Below are positions 1-5,235 of a stretch of DNA of 7,787 nt, piece by piece (the stretch's first letter is position 1; each line of letters begins with the position of its first letter). The DNA is from Candidatus Woesearchaeota archaeon (GTDB lineage: Archaea > Nanobdellota > Nanobdellia > Woesearchaeales > JACRKL01): assembly GCA_016219795.1 (NCBI GenBank), contig JACRKK010000013.1:1-7787 (forward strand). Direction: 5' to 3'. The notes beneath the pieces were generated by a model. That model was not told where the DNA came from, searched no databases, and was given only the letters and a program-made list of their open reading frames with translations. The position numbers and the translations under genes are program-made.

Positions 1-73
1 ATGGTATATAACAGAAGGTCAGAAAAAACACTGGCAGAAGCACACTTATGAGGAATATTGCCTTGTGAAGCAT
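1..73 (-). CDS. N-terminal fragment of a secreted or membrane protein, cut by the window edge
   Basis: This minus-strand reading frame starts at ATG 73-71 and runs open off the left edge, so only about 24 residues are visible. They read as a short polar start (Met-Leu-His-Lys) followed by a hydrophobic run of about 18 residues (AIFLISVLLPVFFLTFC), as expected for a signal peptide or a first membrane span. The start is supported by a perfect AAGGAG six bases upstream. The Cys near the end of the hydrophobic run might suggest a lipoprotein, but no clear lipobox can be called. No TATA box was recognised upstream; the 103-137 hairpin lies about 30 bases before the start. Function is unknown. The call depends on the ribosome binding site and hydrophobicity alone, so a chance frame is possible. 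Confidence 0.4.
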   Translation of the reverse strand, partial: MLHKAIFLISVLLPVFFLTFCYIP

Positions 74-79
74 CAACGT

Positions 80-85
80 CTCCTT
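80..85 (-). promoter_or_regulatory. Shine-Dalgarno site for the left-edge minus-strand gene
   Basis: The plus strand reads CTCCTT here, so the minus strand reads AAGGAG, six bases before ATG 73-71. It is the main reason for proposing a minus-strand gene at the edge. Confidence 0.4.
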
Positions 86-102
86 ACGCAGTACAGCTAG
101 TC

Positions 103-137
103 GTAAACGCTGCGGGCTTCAGCCCGCAGCAGTTTAC
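103..137. repeat. 35-base near-perfect hairpin (palindromic element)
   Basis: The outer arms are GTAAAC (103-108) and GTTTAC (132-137). The inner arms are GCTGCGGGCT (109-118) and AGCCCGCAGC (121-130). The only imperfections are a bulged A at 131 and the short TC apex, which can also be drawn as a TTCA tetraloop. It lies at the 5' edge of the broken PEP-utilising domain and about 30 bases upstream of the minus-strand start at 73. Such GGGCTTCAGCCC hairpins resemble the right-end hairpins of IS200/IS605-type elements, but no transposase is visible, so this identity is only a suggestion. Confidence 0.75.
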
Positions 138-511
138 AGAGGATAGGAATCAACAGAGGAGAAAACAAAGATGAAGTTTCTGGTGTTACTGCATGCAGGG
201 GCTATGCAAAAGGAACCGCAAGAATTATACTGTTTAAGGGTCTTGCAGCATTTGCAAAAGATGCAGAACGCTTCCATTCAGGAGATGTCCTTATAACAAC
301 CATGACCCAACCAGAGATGGTTCCACTAATGGCCAAAGCATCAGCCATTGTCACAGATCAAGGAGGTCTTACATCACACGCTGCAGTTGTTGCACGTGAG
401 CTTGAGAAACCATGCGTGATAAGAACCTATGAAGCAACAGTGGTTTTCAAGGATGGTGATTTAGTTGAGGTGAATGCAGATAAAGGGGTTGTCAGAAAGA
501 TTAAACCTTAA
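107..511 (+). pseudogene. PEP-utilising enzyme mobile (swivelling phosphohistidine) domain, 5'-broken
   Basis: The frame from about 170 to 511 encodes the complete swivelling domain of PEP synthase / pyruvate phosphate dikinase-type enzymes, which carries a phosphoryl group on a histidine between two active sites. It starts at a recognisable GVTACRGYAKG segment, continues through GDVLITTMTQPEMVPLMAKA, and includes the phospho-His signature GGLTSHAAVVARE, ending with GDLVEVNADKGVVRKI. The usual Gly-Thr after PCVI is Arg-Thr here. The ATP-grasp and PEP-binding domains are absent. The frame is open from 107 (stop at 104-106) but has no ATG, GTG or TTG before ATG 302, which would cut through the fold. 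ATG 171 has an upstream AGAGGAG but lies in another frame; one missing base near 174-178 would reconcile them. A gene remnant or frameshifted stand-alone domain is most likely. Its last 11 bases overlap the asparagine synthase gene on the other strand. Confidence 0.75.
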
Positions 512-1982
512 ACACATCTGCAAGAATTTGCTGATAATACCCAAACCTCCTCTCTAATGTACCGCCGGGTGCAAGGCCAAGAGCAGTATTCACAGCGAAA
601 GGAACGCCCGACTCCACATGCCCATACCCTTTCTGTCTGGACGCAACCTCTTCAGGAAGATACTGTCTGGCAACTTTCCTCAAAATGTGTTTATCAACTT
701 CATCTCCCCCTTTTAGTTCAGGAGGAAGGCTTAATGCAAATTCCAGAAGCTCCCTGTTATCAAGATAAGGTACTCGCACCTCCACTCCATGCGCCATTGC
801 TGTCCTGTCTTGTGTCCTCAGATGATTGCAATGCATCCTTTCTAGGAGTTGTCGTGCAGTAAACCGACCGTGATCATAGCGTGCATCATACCCCAAAAAC
901 AATTCGTCTGCACCCTCCCCGCTTAACACGACGCGGACGCCACGCTCCGCTGCCGTTTTTGCAAGGAAATAATGCATCACTCCAAACTCAACATTTCTTG
1001 GATCCGCATCTTCCAGATGATAAATAACCTGGGGAATTGTATCCATAATCGCCTGCTGGCTTAAGGGGATGGTCACTACTTCAATACCAAGCTGCTTTCC
1101 AATAGACTGTGCCAAAGCAAATTCATTTTTCTCTTCACTGCCAACGCAAAATCCAACAAGTTGTCCTTGATAATACTTCTTAGCAATTGCCGCAAGCAAA
1201 CTGGAATCAAGGCCACCTGTTAGGTAGAGGCCGACAGGCCTGTCACTAACCAGATGCTGTTGGACTGAAGTTTCCAGCAGACTTGCAAGGATCCTTATCG
1301 CATCAGCTTCTGAAATCTCTTGAGGGGCATCATTCAATGAGTAATAAGATGAATCCGATAGAGAAATTGCTGTGCCTTTTCTGTCTGCGACAACCAGATG
1401 CCCTGGCTTGATTTCGTTTATGCCTTCAAATAGTGAACTCCCCTCTCCAAAGAAAGCATCCAGACTAGAAGATGGAAGCACAGGATTCTGACCCCAAAGC
1501 AACGCCTTTTGCTCAGAAGCAAACTTTAATTCTTTTTCCGAGAATGTGTAATATAAGGGTTTGATACCCAGACGGTCGCGTGCAAGCACCAGTGTGTTAT
1601 TTCTGGAATCATAAATCGCCAGTGCAAACATGCCATCAAGCATCCTGACAAAATTAGGACCATGCTCCTCATAGAGATGGAGCACCACTTCGGTATCTGT
1701 CGTGCTCCTGAAACGATATCCCTTTTTCTGGAGTTCTTCTCTTAATGACTGGGCGTTATAAACCTCTCCATTGTAGGTAATCCACACCGTACCTTTGGGA
1801 TTGGACATCGGTTGCCTGCCGTTTTCTGAAATATCCAGGATACTAAGACGTGCATGACCCAAAACAACATCTCCCCTTTGTATGAGGTGACGGTCATCTG
1901 GGCCCCGATGCGCTATTGAAGAGACTATTGCCTCAAGTGTGGAGATTTCTGGTGTTCCAAATATACCTGCAATGCCGCACAT
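501..1982 (-). CDS. asnB: Asparagine synthase (glutamine-hydrolysing), AsnB type, 493 aa
   Basis: The enzyme converts aspartate, glutamine and ATP to asparagine in the cytoplasm. The start at 1982 gives Met-Cys-Gly-Ile-Ala-Gly; Cys2 is the class II glutaminase nucleophile and must be exposed after Met removal. An upstream in-frame ATG at 2015 would add 11 residues and bury it. The glutaminase domain shows RLSILD (45-50), NGEVYN (71-76) and RSTTDTE (92-98). The synthetase domain has the PP-loop TGGLDSS (255-261, Thr replacing the common first Ser), SGEGADE (354-360) and AHGVEVRVPYLD near the C-terminus. All catalytic motifs are present, so the gene looks intact, at the short end for the family. 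AGGGGG directly abuts the ATG and is too close to be a normal ribosome site. Transcription probably starts from the TATA box at 2057-2064. The gene is alone on its strand, and paralogues that amidate other substrates cannot be excluded. Confidence 0.95.
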   Translation of the reverse strand: MCGIAGIFGTPEISTLEAIVSSIAHRGPDDRHLIQRGDVVLGHARLSILDISENGRQPMSNPKGTVWITYNGEVYNAQSLREELQKKGYRFRSTTDTEVVLHLYEEHGPNFVRMLDGMFALAIYDSRNNTLVLARDRLGIKPLYYTFSEKELKFASEQKALLWGQNPVLPSSSLDAFFGEGSSLFEGINEIKPGHLVVADRKGTAISLSDSSYYSLNDAPQEISEADAIRILASLLETSVQQHLVSDRPVGLYLTGGLDSSLLAAIAKKYYQGQLVGFCVGSEEKNEFALAQSIGKQLGIEVVTIPLSQQAIMDTIPQVIYHLEDADPRNVEFGVMHYFLAKTAAERGVRVVLSGEGADELFLGYDARYDHGRFTARQLLERMHCNHLRTQDRTAMAHGVEVRVPYLDNRELLEFALSLPPELKGGDEVDKHILRKVARQYLPEEVASRQKGYGHVESGVPFAVNTALGLAPGGTLERRFGYYQQILADVFKV

Positions 1983-2017
1983 CCCCCTAGCTAATGGACG
2001 AGCATTTAAAAACATGT

Positions 2018-2082
2018 GGGAGTACTATGGTATTCACGTCCCTAAAAAGAATAACGTTTATAAAGTAGATGGTAGTACTCCC
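2018..2082. repeat. Paired 10-base operator-like sites around the asnB TATA box
   Basis: GGGAGTACTA at 2018-2027 and its exact reverse complement TAGTACTCCC at 2073-2082 face each other across 45 bases. Each contains the self-complementary core AGTACT. The TATA-like box at 2057-2064 lies between them, so one copy would be upstream of the box and the other near the transcript start of the minus-strand asnB gene. This placement is typical of archaeal operators, but no regulator is identified. Confidence 0.5.
2057..2064 (-). promoter_or_regulatory. TATA-like box (TTTATAAA), probable asnB promoter
   Basis: TTTATAAA is self-complementary and could work in either direction. For the minus strand it predicts a transcript start near 2032-2036, giving a leader of about 50 bases to the asnB ATG at 1982. 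For the plus strand it would start transcription near 2085-2090, just before the hairpins upstream of the zinc-ribbon gene. Confidence 0.5.
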
Positions 2083-2089
2083 CCAAAAT

Positions 2090-2110
2090 AAAGCCTATAA
2101 ACGGCTTTTT
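2090..2110 (+). terminator. Terminator-like hairpin in the leader region of the zinc-ribbon gene
   Basis: AAAGCC (2090-2095) pairs with GGCTTT (2103-2108) across a 7-base loop, and two further T residues follow. No plus-strand gene precedes it inside the window. The string AAACGGCTTTTT here recurs exactly in the hairpin that ends the zinc-ribbon gene (2475-2486). It may be an attenuator for a transcript starting at the 2057-2064 TATA box, or a leftover terminator. Confidence 0.4.
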
Positions 2111-2111
2111 A

Positions 2112-2156
2112 TAGCAAATTACAATGATAATTAAACATTTTAGTTGTAATTTGCTA
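2112..2156. repeat. Large stem-loop 1 upstream of the zinc-ribbon gene
   Basis: TAGCAAATTACAA (2112-2124) and TTGTAATTTGCTA (2144-2156) form a perfect 13-bp stem around a 19-base A/T-rich loop. It is followed after only two bases by a second stem-loop of nearly the same dimensions. It is probably in the 5' untranslated region of the gene at 2227, though it could also act as DNA. Confidence 0.7.
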
Positions 2157-2158
2157 GT

Positions 2159-2200
2159 TAGCGAATCTCACAATTGTTCAATAGTCAATGAGATTCGCTA
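2159..2200. repeat. Large stem-loop 2, just before the ribosome site of the zinc-ribbon gene
   Basis: TAGCGAATCTCA (2159-2170) and TGAGATTCGCTA (2189-2200) form a perfect 12-bp stem around an 18-base loop. Like stem-loop 1 it begins TAGC and ends GCTA, while the rest of the stem differs, so pairing is kept although the sequence is not. The stem ends eight bases before the Shine-Dalgarno sequence. Confidence 0.7.
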
Positions 2201-2208
2201 TTAGATTA

Positions 2209-2218
2209 GAGGAGGAGG
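2209..2218 (+). promoter_or_regulatory. Strong ribosome binding site deciding the 2227 start
   Basis: GAGGAGGAGG lies eight bases before ATG 2227. It selects that ATG over the in-frame ATG at 2188, which would put 13 extra residues on the protein and overlaps stem-loop 2. Confidence 0.75.
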
Positions 2219-2226
2219 AAAACACA

Positions 2227-2475
2227 ATGGGAGAATTTGGAGAACGAAGCGGTGGATTTCATGGCGGTAGCAGGGGCGGCAGAGGCGGTGGCTATCAGGG
2301 TGACAGAGACAGTGGTCATGGCGGCGGCGGATTCCGCAGAGATTTTGGCGGTCCAAGGGAGATGCATAAGACAACCTGTTCCAGTTGCGGAAAAGAATGC
2401 GAAGTCCCTTTCAAACCAAGAGAAGGCAGGCCCGTCTATTGTCGGGAATGCTTTGCAACTCAAAGAAGCCAATAA
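2227..2475 (+). CDS. Gly/Arg-rich CxxC-x17-CxxC zinc-ribbon protein, 82 aa
   Basis: Residues 1-43 are dominated by Gly, Arg, Ser and His with RGG/GGR-type repeats (SRGGRGGG, GHGGGGFRRDFGG) and are probably disordered. Residues 46-76 form a zinc ribbon with Cys51-x2-Cys54 and Cys72-x2-Cys75, separated by exactly 17 residues, plus an extra Cys58; the core contains PFKPREGRPVYCRECF. This is the CxxC-x17-CxxC family, common in small-genome archaea and in several bacterial groups, with no established biochemical role. RGG-type tails often bind RNA, so an RNA-associated role is an inference. The start at 2227 is set by the strong ribosome site. The gene has its own terminator-like hairpin, with the stop codon in its loop, and two big stem-loops upstream that could mediate autoregulation or temperature control. 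Confidence 0.85.
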   Translation: MGEFGERSGGFHGGSRGGRGGGYQGDRDSGHGGGGFRRDFGGPREMHKTTCSSCGKECEVPFKPREGRPVYCRECFATQRSQ

Positions 2476-2503
2476 AACGGCTTTTTCTTTTTCTTGTTTT
2501 TTG
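2463..2503 (+). terminator. Terminator of the zinc-ribbon gene
   Basis: AAGAAGCC (2463-2470) pairs with GGCTTTTT (2479-2486), allowing one G-T pair, around a loop that contains the stop codon. T-rich sequence (CTTTTTCTTG then TTTTTT) follows. This suits both hairpin-type and archaeal oligo-T termination. Confidence 0.65.
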
Positions 2504-2511
2504 CAGTAAAC

Positions 2512-2519
2512 TATTTATA
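2512..2519 (+). promoter_or_regulatory. TATA-like box for the metal-transport operon
   Basis: TATTTATA lies 22 bases before ATG 2542, predicting a transcript that begins at or very near that ATG. It sits just after the zinc-ribbon terminator, so it probably starts a separate operon containing the small ORF, the NRAMP-like gene and the MgtE_N/CBS gene. Confidence 0.5.
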
Positions 2520-2541
2520 GAATAGACCTCCTATAGAACGT

Positions 2542-2625
2542 ATGGACAAAACTGCAGGTATTTTAGTGGTGGTACTTCTTTCGTTTGGCATCTATCTTAC
2601 TATTTCTTTGATACGACGAGGATAA
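2542..2625 (+). CDS. Small single-span membrane peptide, 27 aa
   Basis: ATG 2542 opens a 27-codon frame ending at TAA 2623-2625. The peptide has a short polar start (MDKT), a hydrophobic stretch of about 19 residues (AGILVVVLLSFGIYLTISL) and a basic end (Ile-Arg-Arg-Gly), so it fits one membrane span with a cytoplasmic C-terminus by the positive-inside rule. The TATA-like box at 2512-2519 fits a leaderless message starting at this ATG; no Shine-Dalgarno sequence is needed or seen. It ends four bases before the NRAMP-like ATG, and its last codons contain that gene's GAGG ribosome site, so the two are likely translated in sequence. No known family is recognised. It might assist or regulate the transporter, or be a translated leader that only couples translation. 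Confidence 0.55.
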   Translation: MDKTAGILVVVLLSFGIYLTISLIRRG

Positions 2626-2629
2626 AACT

Positions 2630-3862
2630 ATGGCGTTTGCAGATAAATTCAAAAAATGGTTGTTTATTCTCTCTATTATTGGTCCGGGAATCATCACCGC
2701 TGCTGTAGACAATGATGCAGGAGGCATTGCAACCTACTCTCTTGCAGGGGCGCAGTTTGGCTATGGGCTTTTGTGGTCATTGATACCTATCACTGTCCTG
2801 CTCATCTGGGTGCAGGAAATGTGTGCCCGCATGGGTGTGGTGACGGGCAAGGGTCTTGCTGATCTTATTCGGGAACGTTTCGGGCTTAAGATCACTGTTT
2901 TCATTATGTTGGGTCTGCTCTTTGCTAATCTGGTGGTCATGACTGCAGAGTTTGCAGGGATAGCTACTGCAGGAGAACTGTTTGGAATCCCGCGATTAAT
3001 CATGGTGCCCATTGCTGCAGTCATGATTTGGTTTGCCATAATTTACTTCAATTACAAGACCCTTGAGCGCCTCTTTCTTTTTATCACTCTCTTTTATGCC
3101 GCCTACATCATTTCCGGCGTGATGGCACACCCGGACTGGGGCGATGTCTTCCGGCAGACTATAATCCCTTCTTTTCAGTTTAGCAGCGGTTATCTTATCC
3201 TCTTGGTAGGGGTCTTAGGCACTACAATCACACCCTGGATGCAGTTCTATCTCCAGTCATCCATTGTTGAGAAAGGCATCCGCAAGGAAGAATACAAATA
3301 TGCAAGGTGGGACGTCATCATTGGTTGCATACTAACAGACGTCGTTGCTTTCTTTATCATCGTAGCAAGCGCAAGCGTCATCTTCAAGGGCGGCTCTCCT
3401 GTGAACTCTGTGCAGGATATTGCTGCTGCACTGCTTCCTCTTGCAGGAAAATATGTTTTTGTGCTCTTTGGTATCGGCCTCTTTGCTGCTGCATTATTTG
3501 GTGCATTTATACTCCCTATATCTACCTCGTTCTATGTCTGTGAGGCGCTGGGATGGGAGTCTGGCGTTAACAAAAAGTTCAGGGATGCCAAAGCATTTTA
3601 TGTGCTCTTGAGCCTTATGATTGTCCTCTCTGCATTGGTCATCCTTATACCCACCATCCCCCTCCTTCATCTCATGCTTACTGCCCAGGTCATCAACGGC
3701 GTGATGCTCCCTATCATCCTCATAGCTATCCTGAAACTAAGCAGCAGCAAGAGACTTATGGGAGACTATGTCAATCCCCGGTGGCTGACTCGCGTTGGAT
3801 GGTTCAGCGTTTTTTTGATGATCGTTATTTCGATAACGATGATTGTTACAACTTTTTTCTAA
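2630..3862 (+). CDS. NRAMP (SLC11)-family divalent metal transporter with altered metal-site motifs, 410 aa
   Basis: This is an integral membrane protein with about 11 hydrophobic segments, the usual size and layout of NRAMP proteins, which import divalent metals with protons. The first segment begins GPG (18-20), and D29-A-G-G32 occupies the place of the canonical DPGN motif, so the metal-ligand Asn is Gly. In the sixth segment T201-P-W-M204 replaces canonical M-P-H-N, so the soft Met ligand and the His are lost. Y36 and the GTTITP stretch otherwise match the family. Members lacking the Met are known to include transporters of hard ions such as Mg2+ (NRMT group) and Al3+; the substrate here is inferred, not shown. 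GAGG eight bases upstream supports the start. The next gene carries MgtE-type Mg2+-sensing domains, which supports Mg2+ or a related metal. Mn2+/Fe2+ transport seems less likely given the site. Confidence 0.88.
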   Translation: MAFADKFKKWLFILSIIGPGIITAAVDNDAGGIATYSLAGAQFGYGLLWSLIPITVLLIWVQEMCARMGVVTGKGLADLIRERFGLKITVFIMLGLLFANLVVMTAEFAGIATAGELFGIPRLIMVPIAAVMIWFAIIYFNYKTLERLFLFITLFYAAYIISGVMAHPDWGDVFRQTIIPSFQFSSGYLILLVGVLGTTITPWMQFYLQSSIVEKGIRKEEYKYARWDVIIGCILTDVVAFFIIVASASVIFKGGSPVNSVQDIAAALLPLAGKYVFVLFGIGLFAAALFGAFILPISTSFYVCEALGWESGVNKKFRDAKAFYVLLSLMIVLSALVILIPTIPLLHLMLTAQVINGVMLPIILIAILKLSSSKRLMGDYVNPRWLTRVGWFSVFLMIVISITMIVTTFF

Positions 3863-3880
3863 TTGGTAACCTTTTTATGT
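3844..3880 (+). terminator. Weak T-tract site between the NRAMP-like and MgtE_N/CBS genes
   Basis: T-tracts at 3853-3858 and 3872-3876 flank a weak 5-bp pairing (GTTAC 3845-3849 with GTAAC 3866-3870). In archaea T-tracts alone can cause partial termination, which would lower expression of the downstream gene. The TTTTTATG segment could instead be read as a weak TATA box for the gene at 3904. Neither reading is strong. Confidence 0.25.
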
Positions 3881-3903
3881 AAGTTCTGACTGGAAGGCCC
3901 TAA

Positions 3904-5235
3904 ATGGCCTATTTTAGTGAGCTCAAGAACGCGAAGGTCTATGACGCTTCTGGAAAAGAGATGGGTGTGCTTGTGGACCTGGTGTTTGTCGATGGCACCT
4001 CTTATGGTGAGATTACTCATCTTGTCTTTAGAGACTTGGACAATTACAAGAAAAAGGTGACCTGGGCTTATGTCAAGGAACTTAAAGGAGATGAGCAGTC
4101 TACGGTTCTTAAGAACAACAACTCTATACAAATACACCTGAATGTACGTTCACGTGAAATGGTGCATTTCTTCATCGGAGAGAGGGATATGCTTGTAGGT
4201 GATATGCTGGACAAACAGGTCATCGATGTGAATGGTGTCAAGGTCGTCAGGGTTAATGATGTGGTGCTGCGCAAGATTGATAACAAGCTCTATGTAGCAG
4301 GAGTATGTGTAGGGTCCAAAAGCTTTCTGCGAAGAATTGGTGCTGGCCCTTTGAGTTCAAGGTTCCCTTCGTTCTTCAAGGAGCAGGTTATCCCCTGGAA
4401 ATCTGTCGAGCGTTTAAAGTCTGATGTCCACGATCTTCGTATCAAAGTCCAGAAAACAAAAGTGAATGAGTTGCATCCGGAAGATATTGCAGATATCCTT
4501 GAAGACCTGCCCCAGCGTGAGCGAGTCATGATTTTTAACACCCTGGACAAGAAAAAAGCAGCACAGACACTCATTGCTGCGGAGTCGGATGTCCATGACT
4601 CTCTCATCAAGAATTGGAAGATGGAGCGCATCAAGGAGCTCATGGAGAACATACCCGAAGATCAGGCTGCAGATATCCTGAGTATGATGTCAGAGACAAA
4701 GGCACAGGAAGTGCTCTCTACGCTCCGAAAAGAAAGGTCCCACAAAATAAAAAAAATCCTCAATTACAGCCCGGAGTCTGCCGGAGCAGTTATGCATACT
4801 CAGTTTACTGCAGTGCCTCTCCATTTTACCGCACGTGAGATTATCAACCATCTGCGGAAGCTTGCAGCAGAGCACCAGACTGCGCCTTCTGAGCATCTTT
4901 TCAAAGTCTATGTAGTGGATTCTTTTAAAGACAATCATTTGGTGGGTGTGCTATCAGTAAAAAATCTGCTGATTGCCCCTCCCAGGGCAAAAGTGGACTC
5001 CTTTATGAAAAAAGAAGTAATTTATGTCACGCTAGAGACGTCCAAGGATGACATTGCAAAGGTCATGGCACGGTATGACCTATTTGTTCTGCCGGTTGTT
5101 GACAAGGATAAGGTCTTGAAAGGTATTGTGGCTGCGGATGATGTGCTGCATGAACTCATGCCTTCCAAATGGAGACAGGAGCGATTAATACCCAAGAGAT
5201 TAAGGAAGGACAAAGTGATGTCTTTACTACAATAA
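3904..5235 (+). CDS. Soluble PRC-barrel / MgtE_N / CBS-pair protein, probable regulator of the adjacent transporter, 443 aa
   Basis: Residues about 1-90 and 95-175 look like two PRC-barrel-type beta domains (KVYDASGKEMGVLVDLVF; GDMLDKQVIDVNGVKVVRV). Residues about 184-290 match the helical MgtE N domain, with the repeated ELHPEDIADILEDLP and NIPEDQAADILSMM pattern and the NYSPESAGAVM linker. Residues about 292-430 form a CBS pair (FKVYVVDSFKDNHLVGVLSV; YDLFVLPVVDKDKVLKGIVA). In MgtE channels these N and CBS domains bind Mg2+ and gate the pore, but here there is no membrane domain at all; the protein ends with a basic tail. Following the NRAMP-like gene by 41 bases, with GGAAGG before its ATG, it probably senses Mg2+ (or another ligand through CBS) and controls that transporter. 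The pairing is inferred from order and domains. It ends stop to stop with the convergent ygiQ-like gene, with no spacer. Confidence 0.9.
   Translation: MAYFSELKNAKVYDASGKEMGVLVDLVFVDGTSYGEITHLVFRDLDNYKKKVTWAYVKELKGDEQSTVLKNNNSIQIHLNVRSREMVHFFIGERDMLVGDMLDKQVIDVNGVKVVRVNDVVLRKIDNKLYVAGVCVGSKSFLRRIGAGPLSSRFPSFFKEQVIPWKSVERLKSDVHDLRIKVQKTKVNELHPEDIADILEDLPQRERVMIFNTLDKKKAAQTLIAAESDVHDSLIKNWKMERIKELMENIPEDQAADILSMMSETKAQEVLSTLRKERSHKIKKILNYSPESAGAVMHTQFTAVPLHFTAREIINHLRKLAAEHQTAPSEHLFKVYVVDSFKDNHLVGVLSVKNLLIAPPRAKVDSFMKKEVIYVTLETSKDDIAKVMARYDLFVLPVVDKDKVLKGIVAADDVLHELMPSKWRQERLIPKRLRKDKVMSLLQ

Noticed and set aside
302..511. A 69-residue gene starting at ATG 302
   Set aside because: The conserved domain clearly extends upstream in the same frame to about 170; a start at 302 would remove the first strands of the fold.
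1983..2015. Upstream asparagine synthase start at ATG 2015
   Set aside because: It adds 11 residues before the Met-Cys-Gly start and would bury the catalytic Cys2 unless a propeptide were cleaved; no evidence for such processing is visible.
2112..2200. A small CRISPR-like array
   Set aside because: There are only two units, they are inverted repeats with differing sequence instead of identical direct repeats, and no cas gene is present.
2188..2226. Zinc-ribbon gene start at ATG 2188
   Set aside because: This ATG overlaps the right arm of stem-loop 2 and lacks a ribosome site, and the extra residues would simply be the translated Shine-Dalgarno region (Glu-rich).
2206..2509. Overlapping frames on both strands across the zinc-ribbon gene
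   Set aside because: Ala/Ser/Val-rich products here are out-of-frame readings of GGC/GGT-rich repeats in the real gene.
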